Assembly (NCBI GenBank): GCA_003151535.1
Contig: PLXT01000029.1
Span: 30,344-51,230 of the forward strand
DNA length: 20,887 nt
DNA from: Methanobacterium sp.
GTDB lineage: Archaea; Methanobacteriota; Methanobacteria; Methanobacteriales; Methanobacteriaceae
Direction of reading: 5' to 3'
Under the pieces are notes generated by a model, which was given only the letters and a program-made list of their open reading frames with translations, ran no database searches and was not told the origin of the DNA. Positions 1 through 10,779 of this stretch are shown here, in pieces; the first letter of the stretch is position 1, and each line of letters opens with the position of its first letter. The position numbers and the translations under genes are program-made.

Positions 1-966
1 AGCCTCTTTACTGGAGAAATTGGAAGATGTGATCTTAACGGTGAAACAAATAAGAGAAAAAATGCCGAAAAAATGTATTTGAGTTTATTTAAAAAGATAT
101 TAACTCTTGGAGATAACGTTATTGTGTGTCCAGCACATGGTTCTGGATCTATATGTGGGGCTGAAATACGTGAACAAGAACTGTCAACTGTGGGGTATGA
201 GAAAAAAACTAACCCCATTCTTAAAAAAGATAAACACGAATTTATTGAAGCTAAGGTTAATGAGATGCTTTACACTCCACCTTACTTTAAAAAAATGGAA
301 AAAAACAACCAAGAAGGTCCTACCCTCATATGCAAACTTCCTTACTTGAAACCTTTAAGGATGCATGAAGTTAAAGATTTAATGGCTAAGGATGCCCAAG
401 TCATTGATGTTAGGGATCCCACTGCCTTCGCAGGCGGCCATATACCAAAAACACTTAATATCTGGAAAGATGGTCTTCCTGCCTATGCTGGTTGGTTTTT
501 AAATTACGAAGAACCCATTATAATCATAGACGATAACAATTATAATATAGATGAACTCAAACGACACATGGTGAGGTTAGGTTATGATAATGTTTACGGA
601 TATTTATCAGGAGGTTTCCCCGTATGGTTCAAATGTTCTGGTGACTTTGAAACAGTTAAAACTTGGTCCGTACATGATTTACTGCCAAATATGGGCAAAG
701 AATCTCTTTTTTTATTAGATGTTAGAAAGGAAGATGATTGGATAAAAGAGCATATTGACGGCTCCCATAACATATACATTGGTCTTTTGAAGGATGAACT
801 TGAAAATGTGCCCAAAGATAAACATATAGTTGTTTATTGTGATACAGGCTATAAAGCTAGTATAGGAACATCTATTCTAAAAAAGAACGGTTATAAAAAT
901 GTTACCAACATTCTTGGTAGTATGATGTCATGGAAAAAAGCAGGTTATCCCGTTATAAAGGGTTAA
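1..966 (+). CDS. MBL-fold hydrolase with two rhodanese domains, CstB-like (5' end cut by window edge)
   Basis: The reading frame is open from base 1, so the gene starts outside the window; 321 residues are visible. Residues 4-12 (TGEIGRCDL) and 43-53 (CPAHGSGSICG) match the C-terminal metal-binding half of a metallo-beta-lactamase fold of the persulfide dioxygenase/glyoxalase II type, with the bridging Asp and a His ligand. Two rhodanese domains follow. The first (about 118-222) has Asp-Asp where the catalytic Cys loop should be, so it is probably inactive. The second (about 224-318) has an intact CDTGYKAS loop with Cys280. MBL, dead rhodanese, active rhodanese is the order known for CstB, which oxidises persulfides and makes thiosulfate. 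The function is inferred from architecture; a plain MBL/rhodanese sulfurtransferase is the alternative. TspO follows on the same strand 75 bases downstream. Confidence 0.85.
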   Translation, partial: SLFTGEIGRCDLNGETNKRKNAEKMYLSLFKKILTLGDNVIVCPAHGSGSICGAEIREQELSTVGYEKKTNPILKKDKHEFIEAKVNEMLYTPPYFKKMEKNNQEGPTLICKLPYLKPLRMHEVKDLMAKDAQVIDVRDPTAFAGGHIPKTLNIWKDGLPAYAGWFLNYEEPIIIIDDNNYNIDELKRHMVRLGYDNVYGYLSGGFPVWFKCSGDFETVKTWSVHDLLPNMGKESLFLLDVRKEDDWIKEHIDGSHNIYIGLLKDELENVPKDKHIVVYCDTGYKASIGTSILKKNGYKNVTNILGSMMSWKKAGYPVIKG

Positions 967-1041
967 TTTAATGTAATACTAACCTAATATTAATCATAGG
1001 ATTTGTACAAATTTTTGAATAGATATAGAGGTGATAAAAAG

Positions 1042-1530
1042 ATGCAAGGATTCAGGTTAAGAGAAGTTCCTATGTTAATAGGCTCAATATTAATTCCATT
1101 AGTGATAGGTTATATAGGGGCAATTGTAACATTACCACAAATTTCAACATGGTACTCTTCATTATCCAAACCATGGTGGTCACCACCAAACTGGTTATTC
1201 GGCCCAATATGGACTACATTATACCTATTAATGGGAATCGCATTATTTCTTGTTTGGCGTGAAGGATTACATAGGCGAGATGTACGATTTGCAATTTTAA
1301 TATTCGGTGTACAACTAGTTATTAACCTACTTTGGTCAGTTGTTTTCTTTAGTTTCCACGCATTATTCGGCTCTTTTATCCTAGTAATGCTGCTCTGGTT
1401 AGCCATACTTGCAAACATCATAGCATTTTTAATCATATCAAAATGGGCAGGACTACTTTTAGTACCATATATAGTCTGGGTGAGTATTGCAAGTTATTTA
1501 AACTACAGCGTATATCTTCTTAACCATTAA
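1042..1530 (+). CDS. tspO: TspO/MBR family membrane protein
   Basis: This is a 162-residue protein with five hydrophobic segments, the usual TspO/MBR length and topology. Family hallmarks are visible: the W-Y-x-x-L-x-K-P-W-W-x-P-P motif near residues 38-51, PIWTTLY shortly after, NLLWSVVFF in the middle, and PYxxWVSIASYLN near the end. The ATG at 1042 is preceded by AGAGGTGAT, a strong archaeal Shine-Dalgarno; an upstream in-frame TTG at 1003 has no such signal. TspO proteins bind tetrapyrroles and sterol-like ligands in the membrane and are linked to stress responses in bacteria. The archaeal role is not established. It lies just downstream of the CstB-like gene, possibly co-transcribed. Confidence 0.93.
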   Translation: MQGFRLREVPMLIGSILIPLVIGYIGAIVTLPQISTWYSSLSKPWWSPPNWLFGPIWTTLYLLMGIALFLVWREGLHRRDVRFAILIFGVQLVINLLWSVVFFSFHALFGSFILVMLLWLAILANIIAFLIISKWAGLLLVPYIVWVSIASYLNYSVYLLNH

Positions 1531-1563
1531 AGGTTTAATTAAGCCTTATTTTTTATTTTTTTA
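1530..1563 (+). terminator. Terminator after tspO
   Basis: A near-perfect 18-base inverted repeat (AAGGTTTAATTAAGCCTT, one G-T type mismatch pair) starts at the last base of the tspO stop codon. It is followed by a T-rich run broken only by single A bases. T-rich runs are the main archaeal termination signal. Confidence 0.55.
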
Positions 1564-1583
1564 TAGTAGTTTTTCCTTTAAAC

Positions 1584-2012
1584 TTAGGTCCTTTCTTTGT
1601 AAATTAGTTCTTTAAAAATAATTGTAAATTTAGTTCCATTTTTCCCTATTTAATGTGATTACTCCATCTATCTGTTTGTTCAGTGTAGTTACTAGCTGCA
1701 AACCTAAAGAATCAGTATTTCTAAAGTCAAGTTCTTTAGGAAATCCCACCCCATTGTCACTTATAATAAGTTCGTAATTTTCATCTTTGGATCTGAGGGT
1801 ATGTCTAAATCTTTAATTTCTATTTCATCTTTAATTTTTTTAAATTCTTCTATCAAGGTGATATCAATGCAAATAAGATCGGGCTTTGGCTTGATTAACA
1901 TAACAACTTCATTGTAAGTTGAGGATAAACAAACTTCAAACCCAAATAATTCAAGTTGTTGCTTAAAATTGATAGATTCATTTGTTAGAATTAAAATTTT
2001 AATGACTGCCAT
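1584..2012 (-). pseudogene. Remnant of a receiver-sensor histidine kinase (internal deletion plus frameshift)
   Basis: The start is sound: ATG at 2012 preceded by GAGGAGATC. About 73 residues of a response-regulator receiver follow, with PDLICID holding the phospho-acceptor Asp, but the usual acidic pair is degraded (ILTNES). Near 1797-1806 the frame leaves the receiver and stops at 1768-1770 or so. In another frame the sequence resumes directly in a HATPase domain: ELIISDNGVGFP, then DSLGLQLV, closely matching the C-termini of the kinases at 2041 and 7270. A second lesion, one extra A in the AAAAA run near 1635, makes a stop. Removing it restores ENGTKFTIIFKE and a stop at 1584. The rest of the receiver, any PAS domains, HisKA_2 and the N box are missing. 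It lies 28 bases downstream of the 726-residue kinase. Confidence 0.85.
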
Positions 2013-2040
2013 GATCTCCTCACAAATATTATTTAATAAA

Positions 2041-4221
2041 TTAAATTATTGTTTCTTTAAAGGATATCTTAAAAGTAGTCCCATTTTCATTATTAAGTTC
2101 AATATTCCCGTCTATTTGCTCTGTTAAATTAGTTATAATTTGCATTCCTAATGATTCTGTGTTTTTATAATCGATTGTATCAGGAACCCCCACTCCATTA
2201 TCCATTAATACAAATTCATAGTAATCATCTTTTTTATGGAAATTAACATCAATTTCTCCCTTCCTACCCTCGGGAAACGCATGCTTCAAACTGTTGGTTA
2301 TTAGTTCATTTACAATTAAACCTAGGGGTATAGCTGTGTTAATATCTAGAAATATATCCTCAACATTGATCTTTAACTCTATAATACTGTTCTGACTAAC
2401 ATAAGTGTTGAATAATTCGGAGGACAATGATTCTATATAATCTCCAAAATCAATTTTTTTCAAATCTGTTGATTGGTACAATCTCTCATGTATTAGTGCC
2501 ATTGATTTGGCACGATTTTGACTCTCCTTAAATATTTCTTGGGATTCTTTATCTTTAATATAACTTGACTGGAGATTTAATAAACTTGATATTATCATGA
2601 GATTGTTTTTGACTCGATGATGAATCTCTTTCAGTAGCATCTCCTTTTCAACCAAGGAATTCTTGAGCTGTATCTCAATATTTTTCCGTTCTGTAACATC
2701 TCGTAACGATCCTTCAACACCTATAACATTGTTATAAGGATCGTAGAGAAAATGGACATTGCTGGAGACATATAAAATTTTATTGTCCTTGGTTTTTAAT
2801 ACAATTTCATAATCAACTGCCTCACCATTTTCTTCAATTTTTTTTAATAGTAGTTGTCTGTCTTCAGGATTGGAATATAAAGTCTCAACTGACTTACCAA
2901 TTAATTCAGAGGGTTTATATCCAGAATATCGTTTTACAGATGGACTTATTTCGGTTATAATCCCTTTGTTATCGGTTTGATAGAACATATCTTGCACATT
3001 TTCAAAGATAGTTCGATACTTCATTTCACTCTTCTTTAATGCATTCTCTACCTTTTTACGTCCATTAATATCCCGAGATATTGCAAGTGCAACTTTTTTT
3101 CCATTTAATTTAAATTGATGATTATTAATTTCAACGGGTATTAATTTACCATTTTTTGTTTGATGAACTATTTCAAATTCTACATGACCATTTTTAGAAA
3201 GTTTTAAAGCATTTTTTGGCATTTCGGATATTTTATCATCGGCAACTATGTCTGCGGGAGTCATTTTTAAAAATTCGTTACGTGAGTAACCCAATCTATT
3301 GATTCCAACTTGATTTATATCTATGAAATTACCGGGAAGTCCATCATCATTAATTGTATTTAATGTGATCATATCATTTGCATTATTAAATAACTCGCGA
3401 TATTTCTCTTCACTATCTTTTAGTTCCTCTTCTATTTTCTTCCTTTGAGTAGTTTCATGCGCTATGGTGGATGATCCTGTTATATTCCCATTTAGATCAT
3501 ATATTGGAGATATATACAACGAAACATCGAGTTGTTCTCCATTTTTTTGGACCATTAATGTATCGAAATGTTTTATTGATTTTCCAATTTTGATCTTCAT
3601 CATTACACGAACCAAATCATCTGATAAGTTTGTTGGAAGTAAAATAGAGATATTTTCTCCTATTATCTCCTCATTTGAATAACCAAACATTTTCTGTGCT
3701 GCATGATTCCAACTTGTAACATTTCCATTAAGATCTTTTCCAATAATTGCATCGTCAGAATATTTTACAACAGAATCTAATAAACCATTTAATTTTTCCA
3801 TATTATTTTTCATAGTAATATTAAGGGCTATATGGATGGTACTAGTATATTTACCATTTTTATTAAAAATTGACGATACTGATACTAAAAAATCTCCGTT
3901 TAAACATTTAATATGAAGTTCTCCGTTATGTGGATTCATTTCCTCAATTACTTTTCTATCTAGTCGAAAATTAGGAGGTCTACTTGTGCCATGACTCAAC
4001 TCAAAACAAAAAACATCCCATAAATCATCAGTATTTAAATTTAAATGTTTAGACAGGGCCTTGCTAATCTGGAGTACGCGATGATTTTTATCTATAATAA
4101 TAAAATTGTTTAATGAATCGAATATCTGTTCCCACTCAAGATTTGTATTGTGAAACTTATCCCTTTCTATTTTTTTTAATTCTTCTATAAGCTGTGTTTT
4201 AGTCATATTTTCAAAATTCAT
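2041..4221 (-). CDS. Soluble multi-PAS sensor histidine kinase (HisKA_2/HATPase_c)
   Basis: This 726-residue cytosolic kinase has no membrane segment or signal peptide. Counting from the GTG six bases upstream, four PAS domains lie at about 30-140, 145-262, 275-388 and 402-515. They are followed by a HisKA_2 dimerisation/phospho-acceptor region (EIHHRVKNN, His536/537) and a HATPase domain with N box NELITNSLKHA (640-650) and G1 box DNGVGVP (676-682). PAS1 is atypical and carries Cys and His in CFELSHGTSRPP. There is no attached receiver, so the partner is elsewhere; the adjacent receiver gene (1584-2012) is dead. The start is uncertain: ATG at 4221 has GTGAT only one base upstream, and GTG at 4227 is possible. 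The signal sensed cannot be read from the sequence. Confidence 0.92.
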   Translation of the reverse strand: MNFENMTKTQLIEELKKIERDKFHNTNLEWEQIFDSLNNFIIIDKNHRVLQISKALSKHLNLNTDDLWDVFCFELSHGTSRPPNFRLDRKVIEEMNPHNGELHIKCLNGDFLVSVSSIFNKNGKYTSTIHIALNITMKNNMEKLNGLLDSVVKYSDDAIIGKDLNGNVTSWNHAAQKMFGYSNEEIIGENISILLPTNLSDDLVRVMMKIKIGKSIKHFDTLMVQKNGEQLDVSLYISPIYDLNGNITGSSTIAHETTQRKKIEEELKDSEEKYRELFNNANDMITLNTINDDGLPGNFIDINQVGINRLGYSRNEFLKMTPADIVADDKISEMPKNALKLSKNGHVEFEIVHQTKNGKLIPVEINNHQFKLNGKKVALAISRDINGRKKVENALKKSEMKYRTIFENVQDMFYQTDNKGIITEISPSVKRYSGYKPSELIGKSVETLYSNPEDRQLLLKKIEENGEAVDYEIVLKTKDNKILYVSSNVHFLYDPYNNVIGVEGSLRDVTERKNIEIQLKNSLVEKEMLLKEIHHRVKNNLMIISSLLNLQSSYIKDKESQEIFKESQNRAKSMALIHERLYQSTDLKKIDFGDYIESLSSELFNTYVSQNSIIELKINVEDIFLDINTAIPLGLIVNELITNSLKHAFPEGRKGEIDVNFHKKDDYYEFVLMDNGVGVPDTIDYKNTESLGMQIITNLTEQIDGNIELNNENGTTFKISFKETII

Positions 4222-4459
4222 AATCACACTATACTGTATTTTTAAAAAATTTCTTAAAAATTAGAATATGTTTTTTAAATAAAATAATACAGAATACTTT
4301 AAATTTCAAAGTAAACTGTAGCCATGCCTTATTTAAGATGACTTATTCAATTTGGTTTGATTATTATTAGTTTTAATGGCTATTAAAAATTTTGTTTATT
4401 ACACAAATATATAATTAATCATAACAGAAGAATTGTAAAGTAATTTAAGTTATACGAAA

Positions 4460-5143
4460 TTATAAAGATTTATTTAACCTCATTTGGACTTTTTCGCTTT
4501 TTAATTCTCTAAGTGCATCTGTTGCAATCCATCTTGCACTTTTTGAATCAATATTATAAATTTTCTCAGCAATTGTGATTGCTTTTTTATTTAATTCTAT
4601 GTTTCTCTTCCCAATATGTATTAATGCCCAGTTCACTGCTTTTTTAACATAATGACGATTATCAATAGATTCATTTATTATAATGGGGAAAAATTGTTCG
4701 AATTTAATATCTTGGGCTTTTTTATCATGGACTGCTTGAACAGCGATTAAAGTAAAAACTGCTCTTTTAACAAATTCTTCTTCACGAGTGCTCCATTCAA
4801 AAATCTTTTTATATACAAATGGGGTTTTACGAAACAAGTTCATGCAACACTGGTCACAAATCTCCCAGTTATCAAATTTTGATACCCATTTATCCATTTG
4901 TTCTTCTGTAACTAAATCTGAATCTTCGATCATGCAAGCTAATATTTTAGTTTCTCTATTGTCAGCTTCCCAGAGTTCCTTTGCAAGACAGTGATTTTTA
5001 CCCGCTTTCTTTGCTATCTTTCTTAATTCTGGAATTCTGACACCATACGTCTTTTGTGGTGGAATACCAAATCTTGCCATTCCTTCTATATCTTCAGGAT
5101 TAGAGAGGTTAATAAGTTGTGTTATTATATAATTAAATTTCAT
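4460..5143 (-). CDS. DNA alkylation repair protein, AlkD-like
   Basis: This 227-residue all-helical HEAT-like repeat protein belongs to the AlkD family, whose members remove bulky or cationic alkylated purines. Family marks are GIPPQKTYGVRIPELRKIAK near the N-terminus, DNWEICDQCC with Trp93 and Asp97 (the position of the AlkD catalytic Trp/Asp pair), and the VKKAVNWALIHIGKRN segment. I chose ATG at 5143 because AGAGGAT lies six bases upstream; an in-frame ATG at 5188 adds 15 non-conserved residues and lacks a ribosome site. Length is typical of the family. No operon partner is obvious: 221 bases separate it from the GyrI-like gene upstream. Confidence 0.9.
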   Translation of the reverse strand: MKFNYIITQLINLSNPEDIEGMARFGIPPQKTYGVRIPELRKIAKKAGKNHCLAKELWEADNRETKILACMIEDSDLVTEEQMDKWVSKFDNWEICDQCCMNLFRKTPFVYKKIFEWSTREEEFVKRAVFTLIAVQAVHDKKAQDIKFEQFFPIIINESIDNRHYVKKAVNWALIHIGKRNIELNKKAITIAEKIYNIDSKSARWIATDALRELKSEKVQMRLNKSL

Positions 5144-5364
5144 TGTATATCCTCTACCTTTAAAAACTCGAATAATGTCCTTAAACATTTAAAGGCGATA
5201 TAATTTCATGAAAAAAATTATTATTTTAATCATTTCCTCATACCAAGGACATTAAAAAAGGTATGAACCACATAACTAATCCATAACTTATTATTATATT
5301 CCTCTGTACATTTTTTTCACCAATTATTTATTAAATATTTAGATTCTTTAGTAAATCTAAATAT

Positions 5365-5982
5365 CTATTTCTGTTCTATTGGTTGTCTGATAACGGTTTT
5401 AAGCAATTCTGGTCGTGTTCTACGAACGTCACTAATGTATATTTCATGGTGCTTATCGTGTATTTTGTATCCACTTTTTTCAATAAACTCGTGTAATTTT
5501 TCAACTGTTGGTACTTCAGCAGCCCCATAAGGTCCGATATGCATTATCTGGGCCGATAATCTTTCACTAAATTTTTCAAACCTTACTTTGGATAGTGAAA
5601 CTGGGTTTTTTTTATCTTCCACATCTTCTATTGCGTTTTTTATCAAATTTTCTGTAATGAATTCTGGTTGCATTATCATAGCAGTCCAGTTCCATGACCC
5701 TTTATCTTCTATATTGAATTCGCGCATATCATCAACCCCCCAGAGACCTTCGAGGGGCATTACAACATAATCCTGATTATTTTCTTTTTTTGATAAAAAT
5801 TTGGTCTTGAATGATACAGGAAACAAAGCTTCCATTGCATTATTATACTCTTGGGACGTATTTGGATCACCCTTTCCATCCACCATCAAAAAGTTCATCC
5901 TAGGTACATCAACTACTGACACTTTTTTATCTGAAGGGTAATATAAATTCTTTTTTTCCTTTTTAAAATCAAATTTTACCAT
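5365..5982 (-). CDS. GyrI-like small-molecule-binding domain protein
   Basis: This stand-alone GyrI-like (SHS2/BacE-type effector-binding) protein of 205 residues is the normal length for the single-domain family. The N-terminal pattern, a lysine-rich leader followed by VPRMNFLMVDGKGDPNTS, is typical, as are the central EGLWG and the later AQIMHIGPYGAAEVPTV and EIYISDVRRTRPELLKT segments. No DNA-binding domain is attached, so it is not itself a regulator of the BmrR/SoxS type. Members bind or hydrolyse hydrophobic ligands, but the substrate here is unknown. ATG at 5982 is preceded by AAAGGTG. A TATA-like TTATATAA (6000-6008) lies only about 20 bases upstream of the start. Confidence 0.85.
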   Translation of the reverse strand: MVKFDFKKEKKNLYYPSDKKVSVVDVPRMNFLMVDGKGDPNTSQEYNNAMEALFPVSFKTKFLSKKENNQDYVVMPLEGLWGVDDMREFNIEDKGSWNWTAMIMQPEFITENLIKNAIEDVEDKKNPVSLSKVRFEKFSERLSAQIMHIGPYGAAEVPTVEKLHEFIEKSGYKIHDKHHEIYISDVRRTRPELLKTVIRQPIEQK

Positions 5983-6193
5983 TTCAACACCTTTTAATCC
6001 TTATATAACTATTAGTTTTCATCATCTTTAATATTCTCCAAAAGGAGTATGAGTTTAATGTGCTGATCAAAAATTTTTTAAATATTTGTTCAATCTTAAT
6101 AAAGTATATGAAGTATCAGCGTATATTTCTAATAAGTGAGTGAATAGTCATTCAATTATTGTAAATTTAAAATATGATAAATCGAGGTATTCC

Positions 6194-6662
6194 ATGTTAA
6201 AAAAAGAACTAATAATATATCACTCAGCCACAGGAAACACAGAAAAAGTTGCAAAAATAATTGCATCCGAACTTAAATGCGACCTATTAAAAATAAATAA
6301 TAATGATAATTCTAATCCGGGAAAACTATCAGTTGCAATCACAATTGTTAAACAAATAATACAACATAAACAATTTAAAACAGAATTAGAGAAAATTGAT
6401 ATGTCATCTTATAATCGAATTTATATAGGTTCTCCATGTTGGTTTTACACATATACTCCATCAATAGAGCAATTCCTAAAAACAACTGATTACCTATAAT
6501 AATGAATTAGTCTTCTTTTTAACACATGGTGAAGGACCAAGAAGAACTATTGAAAAGTTTAAAGATGACATGGTCGATGGTAAATTTATTGGATATATGG
6601 AATTTGAAAATGTAAACAAAATGACCGAAGACAGTGTCAAAAAAGATGTATTAATCAATTAA
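6194..6662 (+). pseudogene. Flavodoxin-like protein, split by a one-base frameshift
   Basis: ATG at 6194 is preceded by CGAGGT. The first 101 codons encode a flavodoxin N-terminus: a beta strand followed by the FMN phosphate loop SATGNTEKVA, and later the FMN-stacking region GSPCWFYTYTP. The frame stops at 6497-6499 (CTA TAA). In the +1 frame from 6498 the protein continues as NNELVFFLTHGEGPRRTIEKF and runs to TAA at 6660-6662. Removing one T near 6497 gives a continuous protein of about 155 residues. Flavodoxins of this type carry electrons or act as NAD(P)H-linked oxidoreductases. It may be a true pseudogene or a sequencing error. The divergent neighbour is the GyrI-like gene. Confidence 0.85.
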
Positions 6663-6755
6663 CACGGTTCAAATAATGAATTAAGAGATGATGTGTTCTA
6701 AATTTAATCAATGAATTAAATATATTTAAATACGCATAAATTCAAGGTGAGAAAT

Positions 6756-6989
6756 ATGCAAATGAGAAAAACTAATAATGGAGATGAACTTTCCGCACTC
6801 GGATTCGGTGCCATGAGATTACCAACCAAGAATGGTATGATCAATAAAGAAGAAGCTAAAAAACAGATCTACTATTCAATTGATCATGGAGTGAATTTTA
6901 TAGATACAGCATTTCCGTATCATGCAGGTTCTAGTGAATCATTTCTAGGAGAAATACTCCAAGGAGAATACAAAGAGAAAGTAAAATTA
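6756..6989 (+). pseudogene. Aldo/keto reductase, N-terminal fragment only
   Basis: ATG at 6756 follows CAAGGTGAG, a good ribosome site. Seventy-eight residues match the start of an aldo/keto reductase: LSALGFGAMRLP, then VNFIDTAFPYHAGSSESFLG containing the catalytic Asp50 and Tyr55. Homology stops after KEKVKL at about 6989, before the catalytic Lys and His. The frame stays open to 7055, but those 24 codons are antisense to a kinase remnant and are not reductase sequence. The family normally runs to roughly 300-380 residues, so most of the TIM barrel is missing and the product cannot be active. Confidence 0.85.
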
Positions 6990-7254
6990 TGCTATAATAG
7001 CATTTATCTGAGCTATGCTTCGCATACTTCCATTGGTTCTATTGGTTTGCAATAACCACAGCGAAACCCCGAAGAAAATCAAAGCCACCGCGGAATTAGT
7101 TTTTATTGTGGAAAACCCTATGCCTGGGCTTTTCAGAATGGAAATATCAAAAAGCCCAACCCAAAAGAACCAGCAAGCCAGCCACTACTATTAAAATACT
7201 GGATAATTCAGGAAAATACCTAAACCGTTCAATCAAATCAGAGCCACCCACCAT
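6990..7254 (-). pseudogene. Membrane sensor kinase, N-terminal fragment with frameshift
   Basis: This fragment begins at ATG 7254, 15 bases after the stop of the 975-residue kinase. The first frame gives a short cytosolic lead and a membrane segment (ILIVVAGLLVLLGWAF), then hits TGA. Dropping one T from the T5 run (7149-7153) continues it as DISILKSPGIGFSTIKTNSA followed by a second segment, ALIFFGVSLWLLQTNR. I recognise this as the start of the multi-pass sensory region found at the N-terminus of many methanogen PAS kinases, from memory of the family. The match ends at about 6990, where the sequence turns into the aldo/keto reductase fragment on the other strand. All PAS and kinase domains are lost. 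It was probably the second gene of an operon with the kinase upstream. Confidence 0.65.
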
Positions 7255-7269
7255 TTATCTCTACCAACC

Positions 7270-10197
<2,928 letters not shown>

Positions 10198-10779
10198 TAT
10201 GAATAACCAATCATATTGTATGTTAATAACCCTATTTGTTTTTATGGAATTCTAAATCAGTTGATGGTGAAAAAGGTCACAAAATCCTTGTTTTTATTTA
10301 AAAACCCTTCGTATTTAGTTGTATTATAACAAAATATTTTTTGGAAAAATATTTTCCTTTATAGTCATTACTAGGTTTACGAGTTTCATCCTCATGGAAT
10401 TCACAATTTTTAATATTAAATATATTGACCAAATTGGTTACAATAACGTGATATATAGTTTGAAAATCCATAATAAATTATATAACGCTTTCTAATATAT
10501 CAGAATTGTATAAAGACCTAATAAATTGTATAGTCCGTGTATACCGGAAATGCTTAGGATTGCACGTTACTGGCAACGATTACTTATATGGAAGAATGTT
10601 AATGGATATAATCGAGTAAAGTCCAACACTATGTTTTCCGTTTAAAGGTAGCAACATTAAGAGGGCCAAATTACCTTTATTTAAGCGTAGGAGAAGTTTT
10701 GGGAGTATAGGATAGAATTTGAATATAATATTTAAAATAAAAAATAAAATATTAAAAATCTCAATTTAAGGGCAACAGA
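10198..10779. other. 582-base gap without a recognisable gene
   Basis: The first 300 bases are AT-rich and contain a 25-base palindrome (10331-10355), probably in the upstream region of the kinase that starts at 10197. From about 10510 to 10720 the sequence is visibly GC-richer. On the - strand one frame is open from 10765 to 10478 except for a single TAA (10580-10582). On the + strand a 31-codon frame (ATG 10550 to stop 10645) overlaps it. I do not recognise either product. Two further inverted repeats are present: TCCG-T-GTATAC-CGGA at 10534-10548, and TAAAGGTA/TACCTTTA (10643-10650 and 10672-10679). A decayed gene or an unrecognised small RNA would both fit. Confidence 0.5.
10331..10355. 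repeat. AT-rich inverted repeat upstream of the hybrid kinase
   Basis: Perfect 11-base arms, AAAATATTTTT and AAAAATATTTT, flank a TGG spacer. The repeat lies about 134 bases upstream of the kinase start at 10197. It could be an operator or a hairpin; in such AT-rich DNA chance is also possible. Confidence 0.45.

Noticed and set aside
1110..1436. A 108-codon - strand frame inside tspO.
   Set aside because: It is the shadow of a strongly supported TspO reading frame and has no ribosome site or family resemblance.
6990..7060. The aldo/keto reductase frame continues to 7055 with a plausible 24-residue tail.
   Set aside because: The tail is antisense to a recognisable kinase membrane segment and does not resemble reductase sequence, so the homologous part ends at about 6989.
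10331..10355. The AT-rich palindrome as a transposon end or replication origin element.
   Set aside because: There is no second copy, no target duplication, no transposase and no Cdc6 gene or origin-box repeats nearby.
10610..10720. AAAGTCC and nearby stems recalled the start of RNase P RNA.
   Set aside because: The other conserved blocks (such as ACAGAA and the CR-V region) are absent and the spacing is wrong.
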